A DNA stretch of 64,000 nt from Candidatus Hydrogenedentota bacterium. Lineage in GTDB: Bacteria; Hydrogenedentota; Hydrogenedentia; Hydrogenedentales; CAITNO01. Shown here piece by piece: positions 17,255-26,294 of this stretch. The notes under the pieces were generated by a model. The model had not been told where the DNA came from, ran no database searches, and saw only the letters and a list, made by a program, of their open reading frames with translations. The number at the start of each line of letters is the position of its first letter. The first letter of the stretch is position 1. Both the position numbers and the translations under genes were made by a program. The DNA is taken from positions 1-64,000 of the forward strand of contig CAITNO010000032.1 of assembly GCA_903893795.1 (NCBI GenBank). The letters are read 5' to 3'.

Positions 17255-19135
17255 TCAAACGGTCATGTTGTATTCGGCAATCTTGCGGTACAGCGTGCTG
17301 CGGCCGATTTTGAGCAGATCGGCCGCCTCCTTGATGTTCCCCCCGCTCCGCCGCAACGCCTCACGGATGTGGCCCTGCTCCATTTCCTCCAGTGACGGAA
17401 AGGGCTCTTCCGCCGCCTCCCGCGCCTGGGAGATGCTCAGATCTGCCTCTTCTATCGTCTCACCCTGCGCCACCACCACGGCACGCTCGACCACGTTGCG
17501 CAGCTCGCGCACGTTTCCGGGCCACGGATAGCGCTGGAGCCCGCGCAGCGCCTCCGGCGAAAAACGAAGCACCCGGGCGGCACCGCGCCGCAGCGCATCC
17601 TGCAGGAAATAGTCCGCCAGTCCCGGAATGTCGCCCAGCCGCTCGCGCAGCGCCGGAATGCGAATCTCGAACGCGTTTAGCCGGTGAAACAGGTCGCGGC
17701 GAAAGTGGCTTTCCTCCACGTCGCGCTGCAGGTCCCGGTTGGTCGCCGACAGCACCCGCACGGACACCTGAACGTTTGTGGTGCCGCCCAGGCGGCGGAA
17801 AGACCCCGTCTCAATGGCGCGCAGCAGCCGCGCCTGGTTGGGCCCGCTCAAATCGCCCACCTCGTCCAGAAACAGCGTGCCCTTGTCGGCCTCCTCCATG
17901 AGGCCGCGCTTGGATGCGTGCGCGCCGGTGAACGCGCCGCGCTCGTGGCCGAAGACCTCGCTCTCAAAAAGTTCATCGGGAATGGCCGCGCAGTTCACCA
18001 CCACCATTGGCTTGTCGGACAAATCGGAAAGCTCGTGGATCATGCGCGCCACAAGCTCCTTGCCCGTTCCCGTCTCGCCCAGGATTAGCACGTTGAGCGT
18101 GGAGCGCGCCGAACTGCGCGCCAGTTCGCGCACGTGGTTCATGCCCGGATTTCCGCCCACAATGGGGCCCGTGCTGGCGATGCCCGCCACCAGCCGCCGA
18201 TTTTCACTTTCCAGAAATTCGAGCCGCTCAATGGCCCGCACATAGGGCGCCGCGGCGTGGCCCAGCGCGATCAGCAATTCCAGGTCCGCCTCGTCGTACA
18301 TCCGCGCGGGCGTCTCGCTGCGCGCTATGATTGCCCCCACCGACTCGCGGCCCAGCACGATGGGCGCCACCAGCGTGGTGCGAATGACGCGGCGGCCCAG
18401 CACGTCCCGGTGTTCGGGCAGCAGCACGCCCTTGCGCTTTTCCATCGACTGGAGCGCAAGATCCACCAGGGGTTTGTCGTGGTCAAAATTCACCGCCTCG
18501 GCCCGCGGCAGTGCGGTGAGCGCCTTCTCGCCCTCGCGCCGCAGCGCGATGCAGGAAAACAGCGGGTCCAGCCGCTCCCGGAGCAGCTCGGTGACCGTAT
18601 CCACCAGCCCGCCGACCGAACTGGCCTGGCTCATGGTCCGGCCCAGGTTGAACAGATCCACCAGGTCCTCGGTCGTCCGGGGACGGCCCTTGCGAATCAG
18701 GCTGTCGCCGCTTTCATTGGAATAGAGCGGGCGGCCCAGCGCCAGTGCCGATGTTTCGGGCACCCGCCGCGGAATTGCGGGCATGGAGCTTTCCTGCTCG
18801 GGTGCGTTGATGATGGAAAAGATCGTGGAGCCCACGGCGATTTCATCGCCCTGCCCCAATGCCGAGTCCTTCACGGGGGCGCCGTTCAGGAAGGTCGCAT
18901 TGCGGCTGCCCATGTCTTCCACTTTGGGCAGGCCGTTTTCAAGAATAATACGGCAGTGGTGCCGCGAAACGATGGGATCATCGAGGTTGATCGTGCAGGT
19001 GACATCACGGCCCACGATGATGGGCACGATGCCAATGAGCCAGCCCATGCCCCGGCCTTCGCCCCGCCTTACTGTCAGGTAATATGCCAAAACCTGTAAC
19101 CCCGTTGGTCTCGATACCCTTGTAAACACGGGCAA
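17255..19135 (-). CDS. FHA-GAF sigma-54-dependent transcriptional activator
   Basis: The product activates promoters of the sigma-54 form of RNA polymerase. An FHA domain (about residues 18-108; GR, SRHH and GSRNATFLNG motifs) suggests control by phosphothreonine binding. A GAF-like sensor follows (about 155-305). The AAA+ core (about 325-555) has Walker A GETGTGKE, the sigma-54 contact loop GAFTGA (400-405) and LFLDEVGDLS. A Fis-type helix-turn-helix lies at the C-terminus (GGNIKEAADLLKIGRSTLYR). The frame opens with TTG at 19135, but a nearer TTG at 19090 would also keep the whole FHA domain; no ATG lies before the FHA strands, so the start is uncertain. The gene follows the Gfo/Idh gene by 65 bases and may share its transcript. 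It is the only sigma-54 activator in the window, so the surface-protein genes are possible targets. Confidence 0.92.
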   Translation of the reverse strand: MPVFTRVSRPTGLQVLAYYLTVRRGEGRGMGWLIGIVPIIVGRDVTCTINLDDPIVSRHHCRIILENGLPKVEDMGSRNATFLNGAPVKDSALGQGDEIAVGSTIFSIINAPEQESSMPAIPRRVPETSALALGRPLYSNESGDSLIRKGRPRTTEDLVDLFNLGRTMSQASSVGGLVDTVTELLRERLDPLFSCIALRREGEKALTALPRAEAVNFDHDKPLVDLALQSMEKRKGVLLPEHRDVLGRRVIRTTLVAPIVLGRESVGAIIARSETPARMYDEADLELLIALGHAAAPYVRAIERLEFLESENRRLVAGIASTGPIVGGNPGMNHVRELARSSARSTLNVLILGETGTGKELVARMIHELSDLSDKPMVVVNCAAIPDELFESEVFGHERGAFTGAHASKRGLMEEADKGTLFLDEVGDLSGPNQARLLRAIETGSFRRLGGTTNVQVSVRVLSATNRDLQRDVEESHFRRDLFHRLNAFEIRIPALRERLGDIPGLADYFLQDALRRGAARVLRFSPEALRGLQRYPWPGNVRELRNVVERAVVVAQGETIEEADLSISQAREAAEEPFPSLEEMEQGHIREALRRSGGNIKEAADLLKIGRSTLYRKIAEYNMTV

Positions 19136-19200
19136 GCAGCCCGTTTAACTCCAAAGTTGATTATGCACGAGCGCCCCCTCCGCGGACAAACCCGGCCTTT

Positions 19201-20304
19201 CTACGCCTGCCAGCCTGAATGGCCATCCCGCCATGCCGACAAAGAAAGGTCCAACGCCTGCTGCGCCGCAAGCCCCAGCGCCAGCGGACACAACGGCCCA
19301 TGCCCCCCGCGGATGGAGTCCACCCAGTCGCGCAACAGCCACTGCTCCGCGGTGAAAGGCCCTGCCGGTGCCGCAATCCACTCTTCCGCGCCCTGTTCAG
19401 GCGTGACCATGACGCCGTCGGCAAAGACTTCGATGCTGCCCAGTTCGCCGCGCAGCATGGGCCTCTGGCCCGTGCTGTTCAGCGTGGATGACACAAGATT
19501 CACGGACAAAGCGTCGCCAAAACGGATCGTGCTCATCAGGCTGTCAGGCGTGTCGCCCGACGCGTCCCAGCGGCCGCCGACGGTGGACGCCGAACTTGCC
19601 GAATCGGGGTCCAGTGTGTGCAACAGCGGCATAAGTTGATCGCAATGCAGTTGCGCGGCCGGTCCCTGTGAACGGTCGCGCTGCGCGCGCCACCCCGCCG
19701 AAACGCCGCGGGTGCCGCTGGCGGCCACGGAGTGGCACCAATGCACGCGTCCGATCCGTCCCGCGCGCACCAGGTCCTCCGCCACCCGCCATGCGGGCAG
19801 GGCGCATTCGGCCGCCCCCACTTCGACCACCGCCCCCGATGCCTGCGCCGTCTTCGCCAGCAGTTGCGCCTCGCCGAGCGAACGCGCCACGGGCGTTTCC
19901 AGGTACACATGCCTGCCCAAACGGAGAGCCTCCAAAGCGGCGGACGCATGAAGGTCGTCGGGCAGGGCCACGACAACCGCGTCCACATCGTCCCGCACCA
20001 GGCAATCCCGCCAATGTGCAAGAAGTGCCGGAACCTGCGAGGCCGCCGCCTGCCGCCGCGCGGGGTCTGCCTCCGCCACGGCCGTCACCCGCACGGGAAC
20101 ACCGCCTGCCGCCAGCACACGCAGCCCCTCCAGCAGCAGCATGCCCCGCGCGCCGCAACCGGCCACGGCCACACGCAGCGGCGCGCCGCCCTTCATCCCC
20201 GCCGTGATGCCCGCACCGGCTTTCAGCGTGGCCGCCCCGGCCAGGGCGGCCGCACCCGCTGAAAGAAAAGTGCGTCGTGTCATGTGATGCGTCGTGTTGT
20301 TCAT
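19201..20304 (-). CDS. Tat-exported Gfo/Idh/MocA-family oxidoreductase-like protein
   Basis: The product is a 367-residue NAD(P)-fold protein of the glucose-fructose oxidoreductase family. The N-terminus carries a twin-arginine signal (MTRRTFLSAGAAALAGA), so the protein is probably exported folded with its cofactor. The Rossmann start is LRVAVAGCGARG, and the strand VDAVVVALPDDLHA is typical. The family's catalytic EKP motif reads ETP here (HVYLETPVARS), so the usual lysine is missing; the protein may be a cofactor-binding, non-catalytic member or use another residue. I chose ATG 20304 (MNNTTHHMTRR) with a weak AAGAGAA site; ATG 20283 is the alternative. The substrate cannot be read from the sequence. 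It lies just upstream of the sigma-54 regulator. Confidence 0.85.
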   Translation of the reverse strand: MNNTTHHMTRRTFLSAGAAALAGAATLKAGAGITAGMKGGAPLRVAVAGCGARGMLLLEGLRVLAAGGVPVRVTAVAEADPARRQAAASQVPALLAHWRDCLVRDDVDAVVVALPDDLHASAALEALRLGRHVYLETPVARSLGEAQLLAKTAQASGAVVEVGAAECALPAWRVAEDLVRAGRIGRVHWCHSVAASGTRGVSAGWRAQRDRSQGPAAQLHCDQLMPLLHTLDPDSASSASTVGGRWDASGDTPDSLMSTIRFGDALSVNLVSSTLNSTGQRPMLRGELGSIEVFADGVMVTPEQGAEEWIAAPAGPFTAEQWLLRDWVDSIRGGHGPLCPLALGLAAQQALDLSLSAWRDGHSGWQA

Positions 20305-20431
20305 TTTCTCTTGAACCGTCCCGTTATGCACTGCGGCTTTTCCATCCGACAACCCTGTCGGGCCGTCGGAGGACTGCCATTGTACCATGCCCTATTGCGG
20401 CGTTCATCCCGCCTGAGGAGGCCATGCAAAT

Positions 20432-20469
20432 CCCCCGCCCCGTTCCCTTTCGGGACTGCGGGACGGGGG
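20432..20469 (-). terminator. Hairpin after the first PASTA gene
   Basis: The GC-rich inverted repeat cccccgccccg ... cgggacggggg sits 40-80 bases past the stop of the gene at 20511. One arm position is a G-T wobble on the minus strand. It is one of five related hairpins in this cluster. Confidence 0.7.
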
Positions 20470-20510
20470 ACGCTGCTCTTCAAGTCATCGCTATGACCGG
20501 CTGTTTCAGA

Positions 20511-22232
20511 CTACGGAACGGGAACAACCTTGATGTAGTCGCTGTAAACGGCGGAGTAGTTGCCTGCCCCATCCAGGTACTGCACACGCACGGTCTGATA
20601 GCCGCTGGGCAGCGGAAGCATGTAGGTCCGGGGCGTGGCGACCGGCTCCCAGAGCGTCCAATGCGCGCCGTCATTGCTGAAACGCATGGACCGGACGCCC
20701 GCGCCTGTTCCGTCCGACCAGGTCAGATTGAGGGAAACGTAGGTTGTCGCCGCCGTCGCCGCACCGTTGTTAATCAGAATCGAACCCGTCGGGGCGGCCG
20801 TGTCCAGACGGATAAAGTCGCTGTACGTGGTGGAGCGGTTGTTGGCGATGTCAATGAACTGCACCCGAACCGTCTTGTACCCGTCTCCCGCCGGAAGCGT
20901 GTAGGCCCGCGTAGCCTTCAGCGACTCCCAAGCCGTCCAGGTGGATCCATTGTCGCTGAAGCGCATCCGCACCGCATTGGCCGACCAGGTCAGCGTCAGC
21001 GTGACCGCCGCGCTCTTCGTGGTGGATGCGCCGCTGTTGATAAGGACCGAACCAGTGATGACCGGCTGCGCGCCCTTGGAAACCGTCAGGTCAACGGCGG
21101 TGCCGGGGGCCACCGAAGTGCCGGAAGTCGGGTTTTGGGTGATGACCAGTCCGGCGGCAACGGTCGGACTGAATTCCTGCGTGACCGTGCCGACCACCAG
21201 ATTGGCGGCGACAATGAGGATGCCCGCGGCTTCCTGGGTCTCACCGATGACATAGGGAACCGTCGCAGGCTCCACGCCTTTGGAAACGGTCAGGTCAACG
21301 GCGCTGCCGGGCAGTGCCGAGCCTCCCCCGACCGGTGTCTGGCTGATAACCGTGCCGGTCGGAACGGTCGGGCTGTAGGCCTGCGTAATGGTGCCCACCG
21401 TAAGGCCCGCGCCCGTGATGGCCGTCGTTGCCGACGCCTGGGTCTGGCCCACCACATTGGGGACAAGCACCGTCTGTGGCCCCTTGGACACCGTCAAGTC
21501 AATGTGTGTGCCAAGCGCCACATAGGTGCCGGCCGATGTCATCTGGTTGATGACGCTGCCGGAGGGAACGGTCGGGTGAAACGCCTGAAACACATTGCCC
21601 AGCGCCAATCCTGCGGAAGTAAGCGCCGACGTGGCGGCCGCCTGGGTCTGGCCGACGACATTCGGCACCAGCGCGAGCTGCACATAGGTGCCGGAGGCAT
21701 TGGTCGTCCCGCCTGCCGTGATGGTGGCCAACTGGTCTGCCGGCGCGGTCCAGCCGGTGACGACCTTGAAGTTGATGGTGACCGAACCGGCCGCCAGACC
21801 GGAAACGGTCGCGCCGCTGTTCTGATAGGCGCCGGTTCCCACGCGCCACTGCGCACCCGCGCTCACGGCGCCGGCCGGCAGAATACTCACGGTCAACGAA
21901 CCCGTTGTCGGCGTCGGATGATCTGTCGCATCTCCGGGATAGGTCTTCGCCGCAATTTCCTGGATATTGGTGTAACCGTCGCCGTCGCTGTCCAGGCCTT
22001 CAATGGCCGTGAAACTTCTGCCCGCTTTTGAATAGGCGTTGCCGTAGCCGTTAAGCGAACCTGTGTCACCTCCCGGATGGCACAGCGTGCAGTTGTCAAT
22101 TCTGGAGTTCGTTACCCCGTAGGTGGCGTTGTACTGCGTGCGAAATGCAGTCCTGTAGGAACTCTTGGCGTGGGCTGCCGGCGCGAGGATTAGGGTAGCA
22201 AGGCAGATGGACAGTAGTACTCGGTAACGCAT
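20511..22232 (-). CDS. Secreted single-heme PASTA protein A
   Basis: The product has 573 residues. Start ATG 22232 has a strong AAGGAG site. A Sec signal (MRYRVLLSICLATLILAPAAHA) leads into a module with one c-type heme motif (RIDNCTLCHPGG) and, about 35 residues later, a calcium-loop-like DSDGDGYTNIQEIAA. Next come a PEGA-like domain (GSLTVSILPAGAVSAGAQWR), three PASTA domains (each starting VPNVVGQTQ or VPYVIGETQ) and two Ig-like domains (TGSVLINSG..., TGSILINNG...) ending KVVPVP. PASTA domains bind peptidoglycan fragments in kinases, but their role in secreted proteins like this is unknown. A cell-surface role with a possible redox function is inferred. The gene is probably transcribed alone: it has its own ribosome site, a long AT-rich leader and a hairpin after it. 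Confidence 0.88.
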   Translation of the reverse strand: MRYRVLLSICLATLILAPAAHAKSSYRTAFRTQYNATYGVTNSRIDNCTLCHPGGDTGSLNGYGNAYSKAGRSFTAIEGLDSDGDGYTNIQEIAAKTYPGDATDHPTPTTGSLTVSILPAGAVSAGAQWRVGTGAYQNSGATVSGLAAGSVTINFKVVTGWTAPADQLATITAGGTTNASGTYVQLALVPNVVGQTQAAATSALTSAGLALGNVFQAFHPTVPSGSVINQMTSAGTYVALGTHIDLTVSKGPQTVLVPNVVGQTQASATTAITGAGLTVGTITQAYSPTVPTGTVISQTPVGGGSALPGSAVDLTVSKGVEPATVPYVIGETQEAAGILIVAANLVVGTVTQEFSPTVAAGLVITQNPTSGTSVAPGTAVDLTVSKGAQPVITGSVLINSGASTTKSAAVTLTLTWSANAVRMRFSDNGSTWTAWESLKATRAYTLPAGDGYKTVRVQFIDIANNRSTTYSDFIRLDTAAPTGSILINNGAATAATTYVSLNLTWSDGTGAGVRSMRFSNDGAHWTLWEPVATPRTYMLPLPSGYQTVRVQYLDGAGNYSAVYSDYIKVVPVP

Positions 22233-22568
22233 GGTAAACTCCTTACCCGTTGAGACACCCTTCGGAACAATAGATAGCACCAATCTGAACAGCACCGGAG
22301 TTTACACGTGCTTTTGTGTTTTTGGAATCCGTATTTATTACTGATTATTCGCTCTATGGTGCAGAATAGCCTCCGAATAGCCGTAGGTTTATTTGTTTCT
22401 ATTAGAATACTCTTTGATTGTTTTCGGCAAATCTACGTAGTCCTCTACGGGAAAAACATGGCATCCCTTTTCGCAATGTCCGGCGCAGGCCATCCGACTC
22501 CCTGTCGTCATCGTCATGCGCTCTGTGGGCCATCTCCCCTTTTCCGCTTTTGACGCCAAATGGCAAAT
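22233..22568. other. AT-rich intergenic region upstream of PASTA gene A
   Basis: About 335 bases lie between the start of gene A and the hairpin after gene B. The part from about 22290 to 22450 is AT-rich and likely contains the promoter of gene A. I see no gene or clear operator. Confidence 0.5.
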
Positions 22569-22606
22569 CCCCCGTCACGCTCCCTTTCAGAGGGGCGCAA
22601 CGGGGG
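22569..22606 (-). terminator. Hairpin after PASTA gene B
   Basis: Arms cccccgt and acggggg (plus an inner gc/gc pair) enclose about 24 bases, 40-80 bases past the stop of gene B. It is a diverged copy of the cluster's common hairpin. Confidence 0.65.
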
Positions 22607-22647
22607 GCATATTGTCTTTAGGTTGTCGCGGCAATCGGCGCCCCAGA

Positions 22648-23964
22648 CTAGGGCACCGGCACCACCTTGATATAGTCGCTGTAGACGATGGAATAGTTGC
22701 CCGCCCCGTCCAGGAACTGGGCGCGCACCGTCTGCGTGCCGCTCGGCAGGGGCAGCATGTAGGTGCGTGGCGTCACCACCGGTTCCCAGAGCGTCCAATG
22801 CGCACCGTCATTGCTGTAGCGCACAGACCGCACTCCGGACCCTGCACCGTCTGACCAGGTCAGTGTGAGGAAGACGTACGGCGTGGCCACTGTCGCCGCA
22901 CCGTTGTTGATGATGATGGACCCCGTGGGGGCGGTGCCGTCCAGCAGGATGTAATCACTGTAGGTGACGGAACGGAAGTTGTTGATCTCCATGAACTGGA
23001 CCCGGACCGTTTTGTATCCGTCCCCGGCCGGGAGCGTGTAGGGACGGGAGGCCTTCAGGGGCTCCCAGGACGTCCAGGTGGACCCGTTGTCGCTGAAGCG
23101 CATGCGCACCGCATTGGCCGACCAGGTAAGGCCCAGGGTGACCGCTGTGGCCTTGGTGGCGGACGCGCCGCTGTTGATGATGACGGACCCCGTGACGACC
23201 GGAATCGGCCCCTTGGAGACTGTCAAGTAGATCGCTCCCCCCAGACTGTACAGCGCGCCGCCATTGGGTGACTGGGAAATGACCAGTCCGGCGGGCACCG
23301 TGGGACTGTACTCGCGCGTGATGGTGCCCACCACCAGATTGGCGGCCACAATCAGAATGCCCGCGGCCTCCTCCGTTTCACCAACGACATAGGGCACCTG
23401 CACAGGCTCGGCGCCCATGGAAAGAAAGAGCGTCACAGTCGACCCGGAGTTCGCATAATCACCCGCCACCGGATTCTGGTCATAGATGTGCCCGGAGGGA
23501 ATGGTTGCGCTGTAGCCCATGCTCACATTGCCGCCCACAAGACCCGCGCCCGAAAGGACAGGGGCCGCCTCGTCCTGCGTCAGGCCAATCACACTGGGAA
23601 CCAGGGCAAGCTGCACATAGGTTCCCGACAGCGTCGCGGTCTGGCCTCCCACGATGGTGGTGGACCGGTCTCCCGAAGCCCTCCATCCGGCCGCGGGGCC
23701 GAAGTTGATGACGACCAGCCCGGGCGGCAGGTCGGTAAGGGTCGCGCCGCTGTTCTGGTAAGGTCCCGTTCCAATGCGCCACTGCGCACCGGCAGCCGCG
23801 GCGCCGGCCGGCAGAATGGTCACGGTCAGCGAACCGGTCGAAACAGTGGTCTGCGCTGTGGGGGCGGCGCTTGCGGAAAGCGACGCGCTTTGGGCATGGG
23901 CATGCGCGGGCACAATAAAGGTGCCTGCCAGCAGGAGGGCGAAGATAAGCAGTCTTAAACGCAT
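22648..23964 (-). CDS. Secreted PASTA protein B, heme module absent
   Basis: The product has 438 residues. Start ATG 23964 follows an AAGGA site. A Sec signal (MRLRLLIFALLLAGTFIVPAHA) is followed directly by a short Ser/Ala/Thr-rich linker and the PEGA-like domain (GSLTVTILPAGAAAAGAQWR), so the CXXCH and DSDGDG module found in its neighbours is missing. Then come two PASTA domains (VPSVIGLTQDEA, VPYVVGETEEAA) and two Ig-like domains ending KVVPVP. The second half is closely similar to genes A, C and D. It is either a natural variant without a redox site or a copy that lost its N-terminal module. The gene has its own ribosome site and hairpin. Confidence 0.87.
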   Translation of the reverse strand: MRLRLLIFALLLAGTFIVPAHAHAQSASLSASAAPTAQTTVSTGSLTVTILPAGAAAAGAQWRIGTGPYQNSGATLTDLPPGLVVINFGPAAGWRASGDRSTTIVGGQTATLSGTYVQLALVPSVIGLTQDEAAPVLSGAGLVGGNVSMGYSATIPSGHIYDQNPVAGDYANSGSTVTLFLSMGAEPVQVPYVVGETEEAAGILIVAANLVVGTITREYSPTVPAGLVISQSPNGGALYSLGGAIYLTVSKGPIPVVTGSVIINSGASATKATAVTLGLTWSANAVRMRFSDNGSTWTSWEPLKASRPYTLPAGDGYKTVRVQFMEINNFRSVTYSDYILLDGTAPTGSIIINNGAATVATPYVFLTLTWSDGAGSGVRSVRYSNDGAHWTLWEPVVTPRTYMLPLPSGTQTVRAQFLDGAGNYSIVYSDYIKVVPVP

Positions 23965-24240
23965 AACGGATTCCTTTGGGTTTGGTCAACGCCGGGTCGC
24001 CGTTACCTGTTTCATCATGGACCCGCCCAATACTGTGTGCGGCCCAATATGTTGCAATTCTGCATAACGGCCAGTTGTCTATTGAAGATGCTGCTGTCTA
24101 ACAACGCATTTGTCCGCCTTCTTCCCCCCGCCTCCCCTTTTCTTTGTGCCTGTCAGGACCGTTCCCAACTTTCGGAATGTCTCGTCGTTCCGTGCGGGAA
24201 GAGTCTGCAGGGTGCCCCTCGTGGTGCGCACAGAAGAAAC

Positions 24241-24278
24241 CCCCCGTCCCGCTCCCTTTCGGGACTGCGGGACGGGGG
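24241..24278 (-). terminator. Hairpin after PASTA gene C
   Basis: A perfect 12-bp stem, cccccgtcccgc / gcgggacggggg, lies about 40 bases past the stop of gene C. On the minus strand it is followed by a T-rich tail (gtttcttct), consistent with intrinsic termination. Confidence 0.8.
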
Positions 24279-24319
24279 GCGTATCGTCTTACGCTGGCGC
24301 GGCAATCCGCGCCTTCAGA

Positions 24320-25852
24320 CTAGGGAACAGGCACGACCTTGATGTAGTCGCTGTACACGGCGGAGTAGTTGCCGGCCGCGTCAAGATACTGCACACGCAC
24401 CGTCTGTGTGCCGCTGGGCAGCGGAAGCATGTAGGTCCGGGTCGTCGTGACCGGTTCCCACAGCGTCCAATGGGAACCGTCGTTGCTGAAGCGCATGGAC
24501 CGGACGCCCGAACCCGCGCCGTCCGAATAGGTCAGGTTGAGGAAGACGTAAGGCGTCGCCACGGTCGCCGCACCGTTGTTGATCACAATCGATCCCGTCG
24601 GGACAGTGCCGTCCAGACGGATAAAGTCGCTGTAGGTGGTGGAACGGTTGCCGGCGATGTCAATGAACTGCACGCGAACCGTCTTGTACCCGTCTCCCGC
24701 CGGAAGCGTGTAGGCGCGGGTTGCTTTCAACGACTCCCAGGCGGTCCAGGTGGAGCCGTTGTCACTGAACCGCATGCGTACCGCATTGGCCGACCAGGTC
24801 AGGCCAAGCGTGACATTGACGCTGTTCGTGGAATAGGCGGCCTTGTTGATGAGAACCGAGCCCGTGATGACCGGCTGCGGCCCCTTGGACACGGTCAGGT
24901 CCACCGCCGTGCCCGGGGCGACCGACGCGCCCGAAATCGGCGTCTGGGTGATAACCAGGCCGGTCGGCACCTGGCTGTCGTACACCTTCGTAACAGTGCC
25001 GACCACCAGATTGGCGCCGACAATAATGATGCCCGCTGCTTCCTCGGTTTCGCCGATGACATAGGGAACGGTCACCGGGCAGGAGCCCGTCGAAATCACA
25101 AACGAAACGGCGCTGCCGTAGACCTGAGAACTGCCTGCCAGAGGATTCTGGCTGATGACCAAGCCCGCCGGAACCGTGTCGCTGCACTGCTGAGAGACTT
25201 GGCCCAGAACGAAATTCGCGCCGGTAAGTATCGAGCCTGCCGCGGCCTGCGTCTGCCCAACCAGGCTGGGTACGGTGACCATGGTCTGCGTGTAGGTGCC
25301 GCTGGCACTGGACGTCCCACCCGCCGTGATAGTGGCGGACTGGTCCACCGGCGTGTTCCAGCCGGCAACCGCCTTGAAGGTGATCGTGACCGAACCCACG
25401 GCCAGACCCGACACGGTCGCGCCGCTGTTCTGCCAGGCACCGGCACCGGCACGCCACTGCGCGCCCGCCGTCACCGCGCCCGCAGGAAGAAGCGTTACCG
25501 TCACCGATCCTGTGGTCGGTGCCGGCTTGTCTGTTGCGTCGCCGGGGAACGTGAGTGCGGTGATTTCGGCGAGGTTGGTGTATCCGTCCGTATCGCTGTC
25601 AAGCGACTCAATTGCGGCAAAATCGTAGTTGTGGTCCGAATAGGCCTTGCCGTAGTTGTTTCGGGTGGAATTGAGACTGGGATTCGAATTGACATGGCAC
25701 AGGAGGCACGCGTCTATGCGCGTCACCCGCGCGGCCGGATAGGTGCCTTCGAATGCGGTCAAGTAGTCTTGAAGGGCAAAAGACGGAGTAGTTGCCAGGA
25801 GGGCAACGGCGCATGCCAGCAGGAACAATCGTACAGACAAATGTAAACGCAT
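24320..25852 (-). CDS. Secreted single-heme PASTA protein C
   Basis: The product has 510 residues. Start ATG 25852 has a GAGGAG site. A Sec signal (MRLHLSVRLFLLACAVALLA) precedes the module RIDACLLCHVNSN with one CXXCH, then DSDTDGYTNLAEITALTFPG. A PEGA-like domain, two PASTA domains (VPSLVGQTQAAA, VPYVIGETEEAA) and two Ig-like domains ending KVVPVP follow. The first PASTA domain contains a cysteine (VSQQCSDTV) and a second cysteine follows at TGSCPVTVPY, so a disulfide is possible. The 3' end and downstream hairpin are almost the same as those of gene D, indicating a recent duplication or conversion. Function is unknown; the protein is probably exported and heme-loaded by the cytochrome c maturation system. 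Confidence 0.88.
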   Translation of the reverse strand: MRLHLSVRLFLLACAVALLATTPSFALQDYLTAFEGTYPAARVTRIDACLLCHVNSNPSLNSTRNNYGKAYSDHNYDFAAIESLDSDTDGYTNLAEITALTFPGDATDKPAPTTGSVTVTLLPAGAVTAGAQWRAGAGAWQNSGATVSGLAVGSVTITFKAVAGWNTPVDQSATITAGGTSSASGTYTQTMVTVPSLVGQTQAAAGSILTGANFVLGQVSQQCSDTVPAGLVISQNPLAGSSQVYGSAVSFVISTGSCPVTVPYVIGETEEAAGIIIVGANLVVGTVTKVYDSQVPTGLVITQTPISGASVAPGTAVDLTVSKGPQPVITGSVLINKAAYSTNSVNVTLGLTWSANAVRMRFSDNGSTWTAWESLKATRAYTLPAGDGYKTVRVQFIDIAGNRSTTYSDFIRLDGTVPTGSIVINNGAATVATPYVFLNLTYSDGAGSGVRSMRFSNDGSHWTLWEPVTTTRTYMLPLPSGTQTVRVQYLDAAGNYSAVYSDYIKVVPVP

Positions 25853-26215
25853 GGTGTTCTCCTCGTTTGGTTCGCGCTTCAGTTGATGCCATCAATCTCT
25901 TCAATCACGATAAGCATCATATCGTACCCCGACCGGAAGGTCCCTGCCCTCAGGAAAGAATCCCCCTTTATCGGCTGCCCTTGGTGGAAAAACAATGATG
26001 ACGGCACACTCTTAAGGGGATATTACGGGCCTATTGCATAATTCATGGGCTTCGTTGTCACGATATCGCTTCGGCCTTCAAGGAAAGACCCTCGACAGGA
26101 CCACCCGGAAACATCCCCTCCATAGTCCCGGAAAGTGGACCTCGAGCGTTCCGCATGCTCGCTCATATTGCGCCTGTTTGACCGGCGTAGGCTTCGTGGT
26201 GCGCGCAAAAGAAAT
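25853..26215. other. Intergenic region upstream of PASTA gene C
   Basis: About 360 bases between the start of gene C and the hairpin of gene D. It is mixed-composition sequence and presumably holds the promoter of gene C. I recognise no gene, tRNA or strong operator in it. Confidence 0.45.
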
Positions 26216-26253
26216 CCCCCGTCCCGCTCCCTTTCGGGACTGCGGGACGGGGG
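26216..26253 (-). terminator. Hairpin after PASTA gene D
   Basis: A perfect 12-bp stem, cccccgtcccgc / gcgggacggggg, identical to that after gene C. On the minus strand it is followed by atttctttt. The surrounding 100 or so bases also match gene C's downstream region. Confidence 0.82.
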
Positions 26254-26294
26254 ACGCATCGTCTTACGCTGGCGCGGCAATCCGCGCCGTCAGA

